19,941 nt of DNA from NCBI GenBank assembly GCA_037444305.1, contig JBBIMP010000063.1, positions 1 to 19,941 of the forward strand, written 5' to 3'. The number at the start of each line of letters is the position of its first letter. Positions within the stretch are counted from its first letter, which is position 1. A model generated the notes under the pieces. The model ran no database searches, was not told where the DNA came from, and worked only from the letters and a program-made list of their open reading frames with translations. This document shows positions 1-8,960 of this stretch, in pieces. Made by a program: the position numbers and the translations under genes. The DNA is from JBBIMP01 sp037444305 (lineage in GTDB: Bacteria; Acidobacteriota; UBA6911).

Positions 1-194
1 TCGACCAGTTCATCGATCCGTGCGGCGGGCTCGAACGAAGGGTTGAGCTGGATCAAGGCTTCGGGCCAGAGCAGGCCTTCCTCCAGGCTCTGTTCGACGT
101 ATTCCCTGATCCGGTCGTCGCGGATCTGGATGAAGCTGGAGATGTAGGATGAATAATCCTTGATGAGGCTCGTGCGCAGCTCAAAAACGTCCAT
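1..194 (-). CDS. N-terminus of a large DEAD/DEAH-box helicase-like protein (partial)
   Basis: The reverse strand is open from an ATG at 194 to the left edge (64 residues, no stop). It begins MDVFELRTSLIKDY and continues with SSFIQIRDDRIREYV, EEGLLWPEALIQLNPSFEP and IDELV. From memory, this pattern (a short helical start, then a 'G-LWPE-LIQLNPSFEP' stretch) opens large SF2 helicases that end in a DUF1998 zinc-binding domain, some of which sit in defence or DNA-repair islands. An AAAGG Shine-Dalgarno-like sequence lies about 7 bases upstream of the ATG, supporting the start. The helicase motifs themselves are outside the window, so the assignment rests on the N-terminal signature alone. The gene lies 129 bp downstream of the symporter in the same orientation. 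It could be another protein sharing this N-terminal region. Confidence 0.55.
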   Translation of the reverse strand, partial: MDVFELRTSLIKDYSSYISSFIQIRDDRIREYVEQSLEEGLLWPEALIQLNPSFEPAARIDELV

Positions 195-323
195 CAGAAA
201 GACCTTTTGGATGCAATTGTCCAATCGGCCGGAAGGGGGGTCCGGCGAAACAGCGCTCGCGCTTCAATTAGAAAACGATCCTAACTCCATCGCCGGACCG
301 GGCGCAACCAGAATGGAATGGTG

Positions 324-1817
324 TCAGGTCTTGTTGGGGCGGAAGGGTTGCCACTTCTCCGGAGGGGAGGGCGGAGTTAGCAGGCTCACGGCGATCAGCA
401 GCGTCAGCGAAGCCAGCAGGCCGGGAAGCACGATGTAGTCGCTGCCGGCGAAATCGAACGCCGAGCCGCCGATCTGCAGCACGAAGGGAACGCCGAGGCG
501 GCTGGCCACGCCGATGCCCACAATGGCCAGAAGACCGCCTGCCAGGCAGGCGACGCCTCCCTGCGGCGTCACCCGTTTCCAGAGGAACGCCGCGAGGATC
601 GCAGGCGTGAGGCCGGCTCCGATCAGGCTGTAGGCATAGAGCGCCATCGCCAGGACCGTTTCGAACTGCGTCAGGAGCAGCAGGGCCAGGCCGGCAAAGA
701 CCACGATTGTGAGGCGCTGGACAAGAAGCAGGCGCCTTTCGGATGCTCCCGGCGCGAGGAAGCGGTGGTAGACGTCGCGGGTGAAATTGGACGAGGCGAC
801 CACCATGAAGCTGTTGGCCGTGGAGAGAACGATCGCCACGCAGGCGGCGAGCAGGAGTGCTCCGCCAAGCGCGGGCAGGCCGTTGCGCGCGACCTGCAGG
901 ATCACCGTCTCGGAGCCCGCGAGACCCTGGACCGTTCCCGACTGGGGAAGCGCGGGATAGGCGCTCCTGCCCACGATGGCCAGCAGCGCGAGCGAAGATT
1001 CCAGGATCACGACGCCCACGAGCATGCCCAGCGCCGCCCGGCGCGCGGCATGTTCGCTCCTGGCCGAGAAGAATTTCTGGTAGATGCCGGAATCCCCGAG
1101 CAGCAGCAGAAACGTCGGCAGCGACACTCCCAGAATCCAGAGAAAATTGTGCCCGCCCATGGGTTCCAGGTAGGAGGGGGGGAGGCTGCCGAGGATCTGG
1201 CCGATGCCGCCCGACTTGAAGATCATGAAGGGGAGCGCAAAGAGGAGGCTGACCGAGATGACCACGCCGTTGAAGATATCCACCGCGACCACGGAGGACA
1301 TCCCCGCCAGGATCGTGACGGTGACCACGATCAGCGCGGTTACGAAAATCCCCGTTTCCACAGGGATCCTCCCGTCGGTGACGATGGCAAGAATCCAGCC
1401 GCCGCCCCGGAACTGGTAGGCCGCGATCGCAATCCATGCCAGGATGATCGTCAGCGTCCCGAGCATCCTGGCGGCAGCGTTGTACCGCTTCTCCAGCAGG
1501 TCCGGCAGGGTGAACTGGGCGATCCTGCGGACCCTGCCCGCGAGAAAACAGGCGACTACGAGCGCGGTCCAGGCGCCGACGGAAAACCAGAGCGCGGCCA
1601 GGCCGGTGCGGTAGGCGAGGCCGGCGCCGCCGAAGAGCGAGCCCGAACCGATCCACGTGCAGACCAGGGTTCCCACGAGCAGGAGTGCGGGGACGGACCG
1701 TCCCGCGACCATGAAATCCTCCGACTTCTTTACGCCTCGGGAGCGCCACCAGCTGACCGCGATCAGAATCGTCGGGTAGACAAACACCATCGCCGCCATC
1801 AAGCCATCCTTGGTCAT
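324..1817 (-). CDS. Sodium:solute symporter (SSS family) permease
   Basis: This is a 497-residue integral membrane protein of the sodium:solute symporter family (the fold of PanF/PutP/SGLT), which couples Na+ entry to import of a sugar, amino acid or organic anion. Some 12-13 hydrophobic segments span the whole length. Family-like features include the N-terminal EDFMVAGRSVP, followed by the helix WIGSGSLFGGAG, the cytoplasmic stretch RRIAQFTLPDLLEKRYN, and LLAACVAIVLSTANSFMVVAS near residue 340, where the family carries conserved Ser/Thr residues around the Na2 site. Length is normal. I chose ATG 1817 over the ATG at 1844 because AGGAGAGGGG lies just upstream of it. The substrate cannot be read from the sequence; the neighbouring glycosidase-like and peptidase genes suggest a sugar or a degradation product. 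It is divergent from the glycosidase-like gene at 2057, with a palindrome between them. Confidence 0.9.
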   Translation of the reverse strand: MTKDGLMAAMVFVYPTILIAVSWWRSRGVKKSEDFMVAGRSVPALLLVGTLVCTWIGSGSLFGGAGLAYRTGLAALWFSVGAWTALVVACFLAGRVRRIAQFTLPDLLEKRYNAAARMLGTLTIILAWIAIAAYQFRGGGWILAIVTDGRIPVETGIFVTALIVVTVTILAGMSSVVAVDIFNGVVISVSLLFALPFMIFKSGGIGQILGSLPPSYLEPMGGHNFLWILGVSLPTFLLLLGDSGIYQKFFSARSEHAARRAALGMLVGVVILESSLALLAIVGRSAYPALPQSGTVQGLAGSETVILQVARNGLPALGGALLLAACVAIVLSTANSFMVVASSNFTRDVYHRFLAPGASERRLLLVQRLTIVVFAGLALLLLTQFETVLAMALYAYSLIGAGLTPAILAAFLWKRVTPQGGVACLAGGLLAIVGIGVASRLGVPFVLQIGGSAFDFAGSDYIVLPGLLASLTLLIAVSLLTPPSPPEKWQPFRPNKT

Positions 1818-1849
1818 GCTCCCCTCTCCTTGGACTCTCCTCATCAGAA

Positions 1850-1898
1850 GGGGGACAGGCTACTGTGTCCCCGAAGGGTACACAGTAGCCTGTCCCCC
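1850..1898. repeat. REP-like palindrome, 19-bp perfect arms, GGGGACAGGC core
   Basis: The arms at 1850-1868 and 1880-1898 are exact reverse complements (19/19) around an 11-base centre. In the centre CCC can pair with GGG across a GAA turn, giving a nearly continuous hairpin. The outer core GGGGACAGGC recurs in the palindrome at 16630-16729. From memory, GTAGCCTGTCCCC-type palindromes are dispersed in many acidobacterial and deltaproteobacterial genomes and resemble REP elements mobilised by RAYT transposases; no RAYT gene is in this window. It lies 32 bp upstream of the symporter start, so it falls in the promoter or 5' leader of that gene. A T-rich tract follows on the + strand (1901-1918), so it could also stop antisense transcription. 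Confidence 0.8.
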
Positions 1899-2056
1899 AT
1901 GTTTTAGTCGATTTTTTTCTTGTGGGGCTGAAGAGGATGGCCTACAAGCTATCTGTCCGGTCGTGCGGGCTCGCGGACGGCTTGCCGCTTCCCGGAATCC
2001 CGCATTCCTTCCGGTCCGAGACAGGTGAGCGCGAACACATGCCAGAGGGAACACCG

Positions 2057-5000
2057 ATGCACAGACTTCGATGGACGGCTGTCGTCATTGCGCTGATTCT
2101 TCCCGCAATACCAGGTTACGGCAGCGAGGGCGAACTCGCGAACAAAGCTTTCCAGATCCGGCACGATGCTGCCGGCATCCTGAGCCTGAAGCGCACCAAC
2201 GATGTTCACGATACAGAGTACATCGGTACCAACGGCAGGCTGGGCGGCCTCGTGGTTCGATACCGCTCGGCGCCGAACGGCGACTGGCGCGAGCTGCGCG
2301 AGGTCATGAGCGCCGAGCCGGCCGCGGGCGGCGAGGGTGTCGTCTACCGCCTCGGAACCCTTCTGCCCACGCTTGCTGCGCGAAGCACCGCCAGCGCAGC
2401 GGTCGGCGCGGGCGGCCTGAGAGCGCTGAACGATGGCCAGGTTCCCCGTGCAGGCGCGCGGACCGGCACGCCCCAGGTGCCCATGTTCACCTGGTCGGGC
2501 GCGCGGGGCGAGACCCAGTGGGTGCAGTACACGTTTCCCGCCGAAGAAGAGGTGGCTGCGTCCGAGGTTTTCTGGGTGGAGGGCGCGGGGGGCGCGGGCG
2601 CGCCGAATGTCACGGCAATGCCCAGGTCCTGGCGGCTGCTCTACCGCGACGGGCGCGAGTGGAAGGAGGTCGAGGCGCGCGCGCCGTTCGGCCTGGAAGC
2701 CAACGCCTTCAACAGGGTCGATTTCACCCCCGTCCGGACCTCGGCGATGAGGATCGAGGCGCGGATCGCGCCGGACGCCGGCGTCGGTGTGGCGGAATGG
2801 CGAATAGGTCCCGAAAGGACAGTCGGGGAAGCTGCCGATCTGCGTGTCGACCAGATATTCAGGCTCGACGGCGATGTGCTGAACTGGACCATCACGCTCG
2901 CAAACAGGGGCGCCAAAAAAGTCGAAATCGGCGACCTGGCGGTGCCGTTCAACTTCGCCGAGCGTACGCCCCCGCGGGCGGACATCTACACCCGCAAACT
3001 CCTGCGGCACGCGCTGGTGGCCGGCCACGGCTCCTGGATCTACTGGCAGCGCGCAGGCGGCGAAGGGCCATACCTCGTCCTGATCCCCAAGGACGGCACG
3101 AAGTTCGAGTACCAGGACAACTCCGCCGGCGCCTATACGCCCTACATCCATGCGAAGGCAGCGGCAGCCGCAGCAGTCGCTGCCGGCGGCAACTGGCGCC
3201 TGCCGGTCACGAACCTGGAACTCGCCCCCAGCTCAGAGATGACCTATGCCTTCCGCTTCCAATGGGCTGCGGATTTTGCCGCCGTACGGGAGGCGCTCTA
3301 CCGGGAGGGCAAGTTCGACACGGTGATTGTCCCCGGAATGACGATCCCCGTCGACTTGCCGGCGATGATCTCGCTGCGCACAAGGAACAGGATCGAAGCC
3401 GTGGAGGCGGAGCACCCGGACAAAACCGGCATCGAGTCCCTCGGGGAAAAGGACGGCGGCGCCAAGGTCTATAAGGTCCGGTTCTCGCGGCTGGGCGAGA
3501 ACATGCTCACCGTTCGCTATGATGGGGATCGGTGGGCTTCGCTCGAGTTTTTCGTGACCGAACCGCTCGAGACGCTGATCCACAAGCGCGCCGCTTTCCT
3601 CGTCAGCCATCACCAGCACAGGGATCCTTCAAAGTGGTACCTGGGCGTCTACAGCGACTGGGACCAGAAAAACGAGATTCTGCGCGGACCGGAGGACCGC
3701 GACGGTCTGTCGGCCTGGCTGACCGACGCGAACGACGACGCCGGCAACGCCCGCCCCGCATTCATCGCCTCCAAAAACGTTTTCTTCCCCAACCAGGCGG
3801 AAATCGAAAGCCTGGAGTTGTACATCAGCAAGTACCTCTGGGGCGGGATGCAGATGACCGAACGGGAGAAATACCCATACGGCATCTACGGCATCCCCAA
3901 CTGGAAGGTCAACCGCGAAAGTTCCGACGAAGGCCGCAACGGCCAGGCCCACCTCTGGCGGATCTACGACTATCCGCACATCATCATGCTTTACTACCGC
4001 ATGTACCACATCGCCAGGTTTTACCCGCACATGGTCCGGCACCTCGGCGCGGACGAGTACCTGGAGCGGGCCTACCGCACCGCTATCGCCTATTGGACCG
4101 TTCCTTTCGAAATCGAAAAGTGGTCGGCCGACGCCGTCGGCACGATGAACGAGGCCTTCATCCCCGAGCTGATCCGGACGCTCGAAACGGCGGGCCGGCA
4201 GGAATGGGCCGCGACGCTGCGCGGCCACTGGGAAGGCAAGGTGGAGCGCTTCATCAACCGCACGCCCAACCTCTACGGCTCGGAGTTCGCCTTCGATTCC
4301 ACGGGCTTCGAGTCGACGGGCGCCTTCGCCGGGTACGCCTTGAATCACGTGCTCAAACCCGGCGAGCAGGCTCCGGCGGATCTCCCGGAGAGCGACTTCC
4401 GCCGCCGGGTCACCCACGAGGCGGCGCTGAAGTTCATGAACTTTCAGCTGCTGCTCAACATGTCCGACCGCGGCTGGCTCGAAACCACCTATTACCAGCT
4501 GGGGAGCGACTACCGCAATTCCATGTCCTACTTGCTCAGCTACATGTCGCAGATGGGAGGCTGGTCGATCCTGGACTACGGCCTGAACTTCGCTGAAGAC
4601 CCCACGGACTACCTGCGGCTGGGCTACGCCTCGTCGCTCAGCTCGTGGGCGCTGGTCAACTCCGGCACGGCGGAGAGCGGTTACGGCTACTGGAATCCCA
4701 GCAGGGAAAACGACGGAGCCGCAGGCGGTGGATTCGTGCCGGAGGCCATGGGCCGCGGCTGGATCGGGAAGCAGATGGCGCGCGGCGCGTGGTACTACAG
4801 CGCCGAGCAGGACGTGGGCTACTGCGGCGCGCTGCGCACGCACGCCACGATCGTGGCGCACGATCCGCTCTTCGGCGAGATCGCCTACGGCGGCCTGCTG
4901 GCGCGCGAGGGCGATTCCGTGAAGGTAGTGCCGCGCGACGGGCTGCGGGCGCGCTTCCACGTGATCCGGGGAAATCAGCGGCTGCACATGATCCTGGAGC

Positions 5001-5260
5001 GCGACGGGTATGCAAAAGAGCAGCCTGTGGTGGTGCGGGACGATCTCGCCCGGATCGAGTTCACGCTGGAAAACCGCAGCGGACGCCCGCACCGGACCGG
5101 CCTGAAGATCGCCGGCCTGCCGCCGGGCCTGTACGAAATCTCCGCCGGCGGCACCAGGATCGCCACGATCCGCGGCGGCTCGAAGCAGGAACGGGAATTG
5201 TCCCTGCCGGTCGGCGCAGAACCCGCCGTTCACGTGACGATAATCCGCACGGGCGAATAA
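2057..5260 (+). CDS. Secreted DUF5695-like glycosidase-type protein with inserted discoidin-like domain
   Basis: A 1067-residue exported protein that I recognise as resembling the DUF5695 family of large, probably alpha/alpha-barrel glycosidase-like proteins; no activity is assigned. ATG 2057 is chosen over upstream in-frame starts because AGAGGGA precedes it and a clean signal peptide follows (MHRLRWTAVVIALILPAIPG, then YGS). Residues about 25-100 and 260-470 form a beta-rich N-terminal part (LNWTITLANRGAKKVEIGDL; GHGSWIYW). Residues about 560-960 are aromatic-rich and probably helical (YDYPHIIMLYYRMYH, SEFAFDSTGFEST, GWLETTYYQLG, RENDGAAGGGF). A beta C-terminal domain ends the protein. Residues about 143-253 (MFTWSGARGETQWVQYTFP to VAEWRIGP) look like an F5/8 type C carbohydrate-binding fold and are absent from the paralogue at 13814. 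The aminopeptidase remnant follows after 89 bp, possibly in the same transcript. Confidence 0.75.
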   Translation: MHRLRWTAVVIALILPAIPGYGSEGELANKAFQIRHDAAGILSLKRTNDVHDTEYIGTNGRLGGLVVRYRSAPNGDWRELREVMSAEPAAGGEGVVYRLGTLLPTLAARSTASAAVGAGGLRALNDGQVPRAGARTGTPQVPMFTWSGARGETQWVQYTFPAEEEVAASEVFWVEGAGGAGAPNVTAMPRSWRLLYRDGREWKEVEARAPFGLEANAFNRVDFTPVRTSAMRIEARIAPDAGVGVAEWRIGPERTVGEAADLRVDQIFRLDGDVLNWTITLANRGAKKVEIGDLAVPFNFAERTPPRADIYTRKLLRHALVAGHGSWIYWQRAGGEGPYLVLIPKDGTKFEYQDNSAGAYTPYIHAKAAAAAAVAAGGNWRLPVTNLELAPSSEMTYAFRFQWAADFAAVREALYREGKFDTVIVPGMTIPVDLPAMISLRTRNRIEAVEAEHPDKTGIESLGEKDGGAKVYKVRFSRLGENMLTVRYDGDRWASLEFFVTEPLETLIHKRAAFLVSHHQHRDPSKWYLGVYSDWDQKNEILRGPEDRDGLSAWLTDANDDAGNARPAFIASKNVFFPNQAEIESLELYISKYLWGGMQMTEREKYPYGIYGIPNWKVNRESSDEGRNGQAHLWRIYDYPHIIMLYYRMYHIARFYPHMVRHLGADEYLERAYRTAIAYWTVPFEIEKWSADAVGTMNEAFIPELIRTLETAGRQEWAATLRGHWEGKVERFINRTPNLYGSEFAFDSTGFESTGAFAGYALNHVLKPGEQAPADLPESDFRRRVTHEAALKFMNFQLLLNMSDRGWLETTYYQLGSDYRNSMSYLLSYMSQMGGWSILDYGLNFAEDPTDYLRLGYASSLSSWALVNSGTAESGYGYWNPSRENDGAAGGGFVPEAMGRGWIGKQMARGAWYYSAEQDVGYCGALRTHATIVAHDPLFGEIAYGGLLAREGDSVKVVPRDGLRARFHVIRGNQRLHMILERDGYAKEQPVVVRDDLARIEFTLENRSGRPHRTGLKIAGLPPGLYEISAGGTRIATIRGGSKQERELSLPVGAEPAVHVTIIRTGE

Positions 5261-5300
5261 AGCTGAGGCTTCTTCTCCAGCCGCAAGATAAGGACATCCG

Positions 5301-5323
5301 CGCCGCCGGGTGCGCCGGCGGCG
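5301..5323. other. GC-rich intercistronic hairpin
   Basis: CGCCGCCGG at 5301-5309 pairs perfectly with 5315-5323 around a five-base loop. It lies between the DUF5695-like gene and the aminopeptidase remnant, just upstream of the latter's AAGGAG ribosome-binding site. No T-run follows, so it is not a typical intrinsic terminator. It could stabilise or attenuate the message. The pairing is visible; its role is unknown. Confidence 0.5.
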
Positions 5324-5349
5324 GATAAACACAACAAGGAGAGAAATCG

Positions 5350-6111
5350 ATGCGAATCGCAGCGATGCTTGGTGTCGGGCTACTTCTCTTTTCCACGCTT
5401 TCATGGGGGCAGGAATACCAGGCGCATTTTCCGCCGGAGGAGTTCAAGGCCCGGAGGGACAAGGTCTTCGATCGAATCGGAGACAATGCGGTCGCTGTTC
5501 TCCAGGGCGCACCCGATCCCGGAGGCTACATCTACCCGCGACAGTCCAACGCATTTTACTACCTCTGCGGCGTAGAGAATCCCCACTCCTACTTGCTGCT
5601 GGACGGCAGGATGCGGAAGGCTACGCTCTACCTCGCGGGCAACGGGCAGGGCCGGGGCGCGCGGGTGCTCTCCGCCGAAAACCCGGATGGGGCGAAAAAA
5701 ATGACCGGCGTGGACGAGGTCCTGCCGGCGGACAAGCTGGCCGGCATCTGCGTCGGCGTCCAGGGACGCAACACCAGGGCCCCGGCGGATTTCTGGGACG
5801 GGCGCGTGTCGCGCGAGGCGAACTTCATCGCCCTCAAGCCGGAATACGAAAAGGCCGCGAGGCAATTGGTCCGGACCGGGGGCGGCGTATTCTCCCACAC
5901 GGTGGGGATGGCGGTGCACGATGTGGGCAGCTACGCATCGGCACCTCTGAAGAAAGGGCAGGTGTTCAGCATCGACCCGCAACTGCGCGTGCCCGAGGAA
6001 AACCTGTACCTGCGGATCGAGGACACGGTGGTGGTCACCGATGACGGCGTGGAGATCCTGACCCGGCTTGCCCCCATGGAACTGGACGAGATCGAAAAGC
6101 TCGTGCTTTAG
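5350..6111 (+). CDS. Internally deleted Xaa-Pro aminopeptidase (M24B), probable pseudoenzyme
   Basis: An intact 253-codon reading frame with AAGGAG upstream and a signal peptide (MRIAAMLGVGLLLFSTLSWG). Residues about 24-155 match the aminopeptidase P N-terminal domain (FKARRDKVFDRIGDNAVAVL, SNAFYYLCGVENP). Residues about 162-253 match the very end of the M24 'pita-bread' catalytic domain (FSHTVGMAVHDVG, FSIDPQLRVPEENLYLRIED). Full-length relatives are about 450 residues. The segment between NFIAL and KPEYEKAARQLV, roughly 200 residues near nucleotide 5835, is missing without a frameshift. That segment carries the two metal-binding Asp residues and the catalytic His region of the family; only the distal His and the Glu of RIED remain. 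It should therefore not be an active peptidase. It may be a decaying gene or a co-opted fragment, and could also be an assembly collapse. Confidence 0.8.
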   Translation: MRIAAMLGVGLLLFSTLSWGQEYQAHFPPEEFKARRDKVFDRIGDNAVAVLQGAPDPGGYIYPRQSNAFYYLCGVENPHSYLLLDGRMRKATLYLAGNGQGRGARVLSAENPDGAKKMTGVDEVLPADKLAGICVGVQGRNTRAPADFWDGRVSREANFIALKPEYEKAARQLVRTGGGVFSHTVGMAVHDVGSYASAPLKKGQVFSIDPQLRVPEENLYLRIEDTVVVTDDGVEILTRLAPMELDEIEKLVL

Positions 6112-6136
6112 GGTGCGCGGCAATCCGGCAATGCAA

Positions 6137-6180
6137 ACCCGTCGCTGCCGCTCCGGGCTCCGTTGACTCCCGGCCGGCAG
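6137..6180 (+). repeat. 44-bp direct repeat, copy 1
   Basis: This copy matches 6299-6342 at 43 of 44 positions in the same orientation, 162 bp apart. Each copy contains a small CCGGG...CCCGG inverted repeat. Both copies sit in the 265-bp non-coding gap between the convergent aminopeptidase remnant and S9 peptidase genes. I do not recognise the family; a dispersed intergenic repeat is most likely. Confidence 0.8.
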
Positions 6181-6298
6181 GCATGAACAGCGGTTGCAGT
6201 GACGCTTTGGCGCAACCCGGGAAAGCCGTTTTAACGGGTCAGCGTAAACGGAGCCGCGAACGCCAGTGAGCGGTCGGGTGGCCCGATCAAGTCAGTCG

Positions 6299-6342
6299 AC
6301 CCGTCGCTGTCGCTCCGGGCTCCGTTGACTCCCGGCCGGCAG
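6299..6342 (+). repeat. 44-bp direct repeat, copy 2
   Basis: Second copy of the 6137-6180 element, differing by one C/T change. It ends 34 bp before the last codon of the S9 peptidase gene on the opposite strand. The intervening sequence holds no gene. Recombination between the copies would delete 162 bp of non-coding sequence. Confidence 0.8.
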
Positions 6343-6376
6343 AACGGAGCATACCGCAGACTGCGCCCCTTCGAGG

Positions 6377-8644
<2,268 letters not shown>

Positions 8645-8960
8645 TGGTACTCCTTCCTTTCAATCAAGATCAGTTCCGTGGCGGACCGGAAAATTGTCAC
8701 GATGCGCCCCTATACTGCCACAACAGGGGGCCGGTGAATCAAACGTCTTATCAGTCCCAACATTAATGAATTGGGATTGGATGTGCGTGAGTATAATAGG
8801 GTGCCCTGCCAGGCGGGAATCGCCCGGGCGGGCCGGTCTTATTTCATGTTGATGGAAATGTCGCCACTCACGCCTCTGTTGTTCGTCGCCATGGGGCCCC
8901 TCGGCTGTCCGGCGGCGAGTCACAAAGGGTAAACGCGTCCCGCTGAATCGGAGATTTTGC
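8645..8960. other. Divergent intergenic region between S9 peptidase and araB
   Basis: These 316 bp hold no credible gene; the short frames crossing them lack ribosome-binding sites and homology that I recognise. The region must carry the promoters of both divergent genes. The best promoter-like site is listed separately. I see no convincing operator, and no AraC or AraR regulator gene is adjacent. Confidence 0.6.
8771..8797 (+). promoter_or_regulatory. Candidate sigma-70 promoter for araB
   Basis: A perfect TATAAT (8792-8797) sits in an AT-richer patch 163 bp upstream of the araB ATG. The best -35 match is TTGGGA (8771-8776), with a short 15-base spacer, so the pair is not ideal. A transcript from here would carry a leader of about 155 nt. 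Confidence 0.4.

Noticed and set aside
268..1749. 493-aa open frame on the minus strand overlapping the symporter
   Set aside because: It is a +1 shadow of the symporter with Arg/Pro-rich low-complexity content, typical of GC-rich DNA; the symporter frame has clear membrane helices and a ribosome-binding site.
1922..2056. Upstream extension of the first DUF5695-like gene by 45 codons
   Set aside because: It would bury the signal peptide; the ATG at 2057 has a ribosome-binding site and an immediate hydrophobic leader.
3629..5404. 591-aa open frame antisense to the first DUF5695-like gene
   Set aside because: Shadow of a GC-rich gene; the sense protein has a homologous paralogue in the window, which proves the coding frame.
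6137..6342. CRISPR or attC-like array
   Set aside because: There are only two repeat units, the spacing is too long, and there are no cas or integrase genes.
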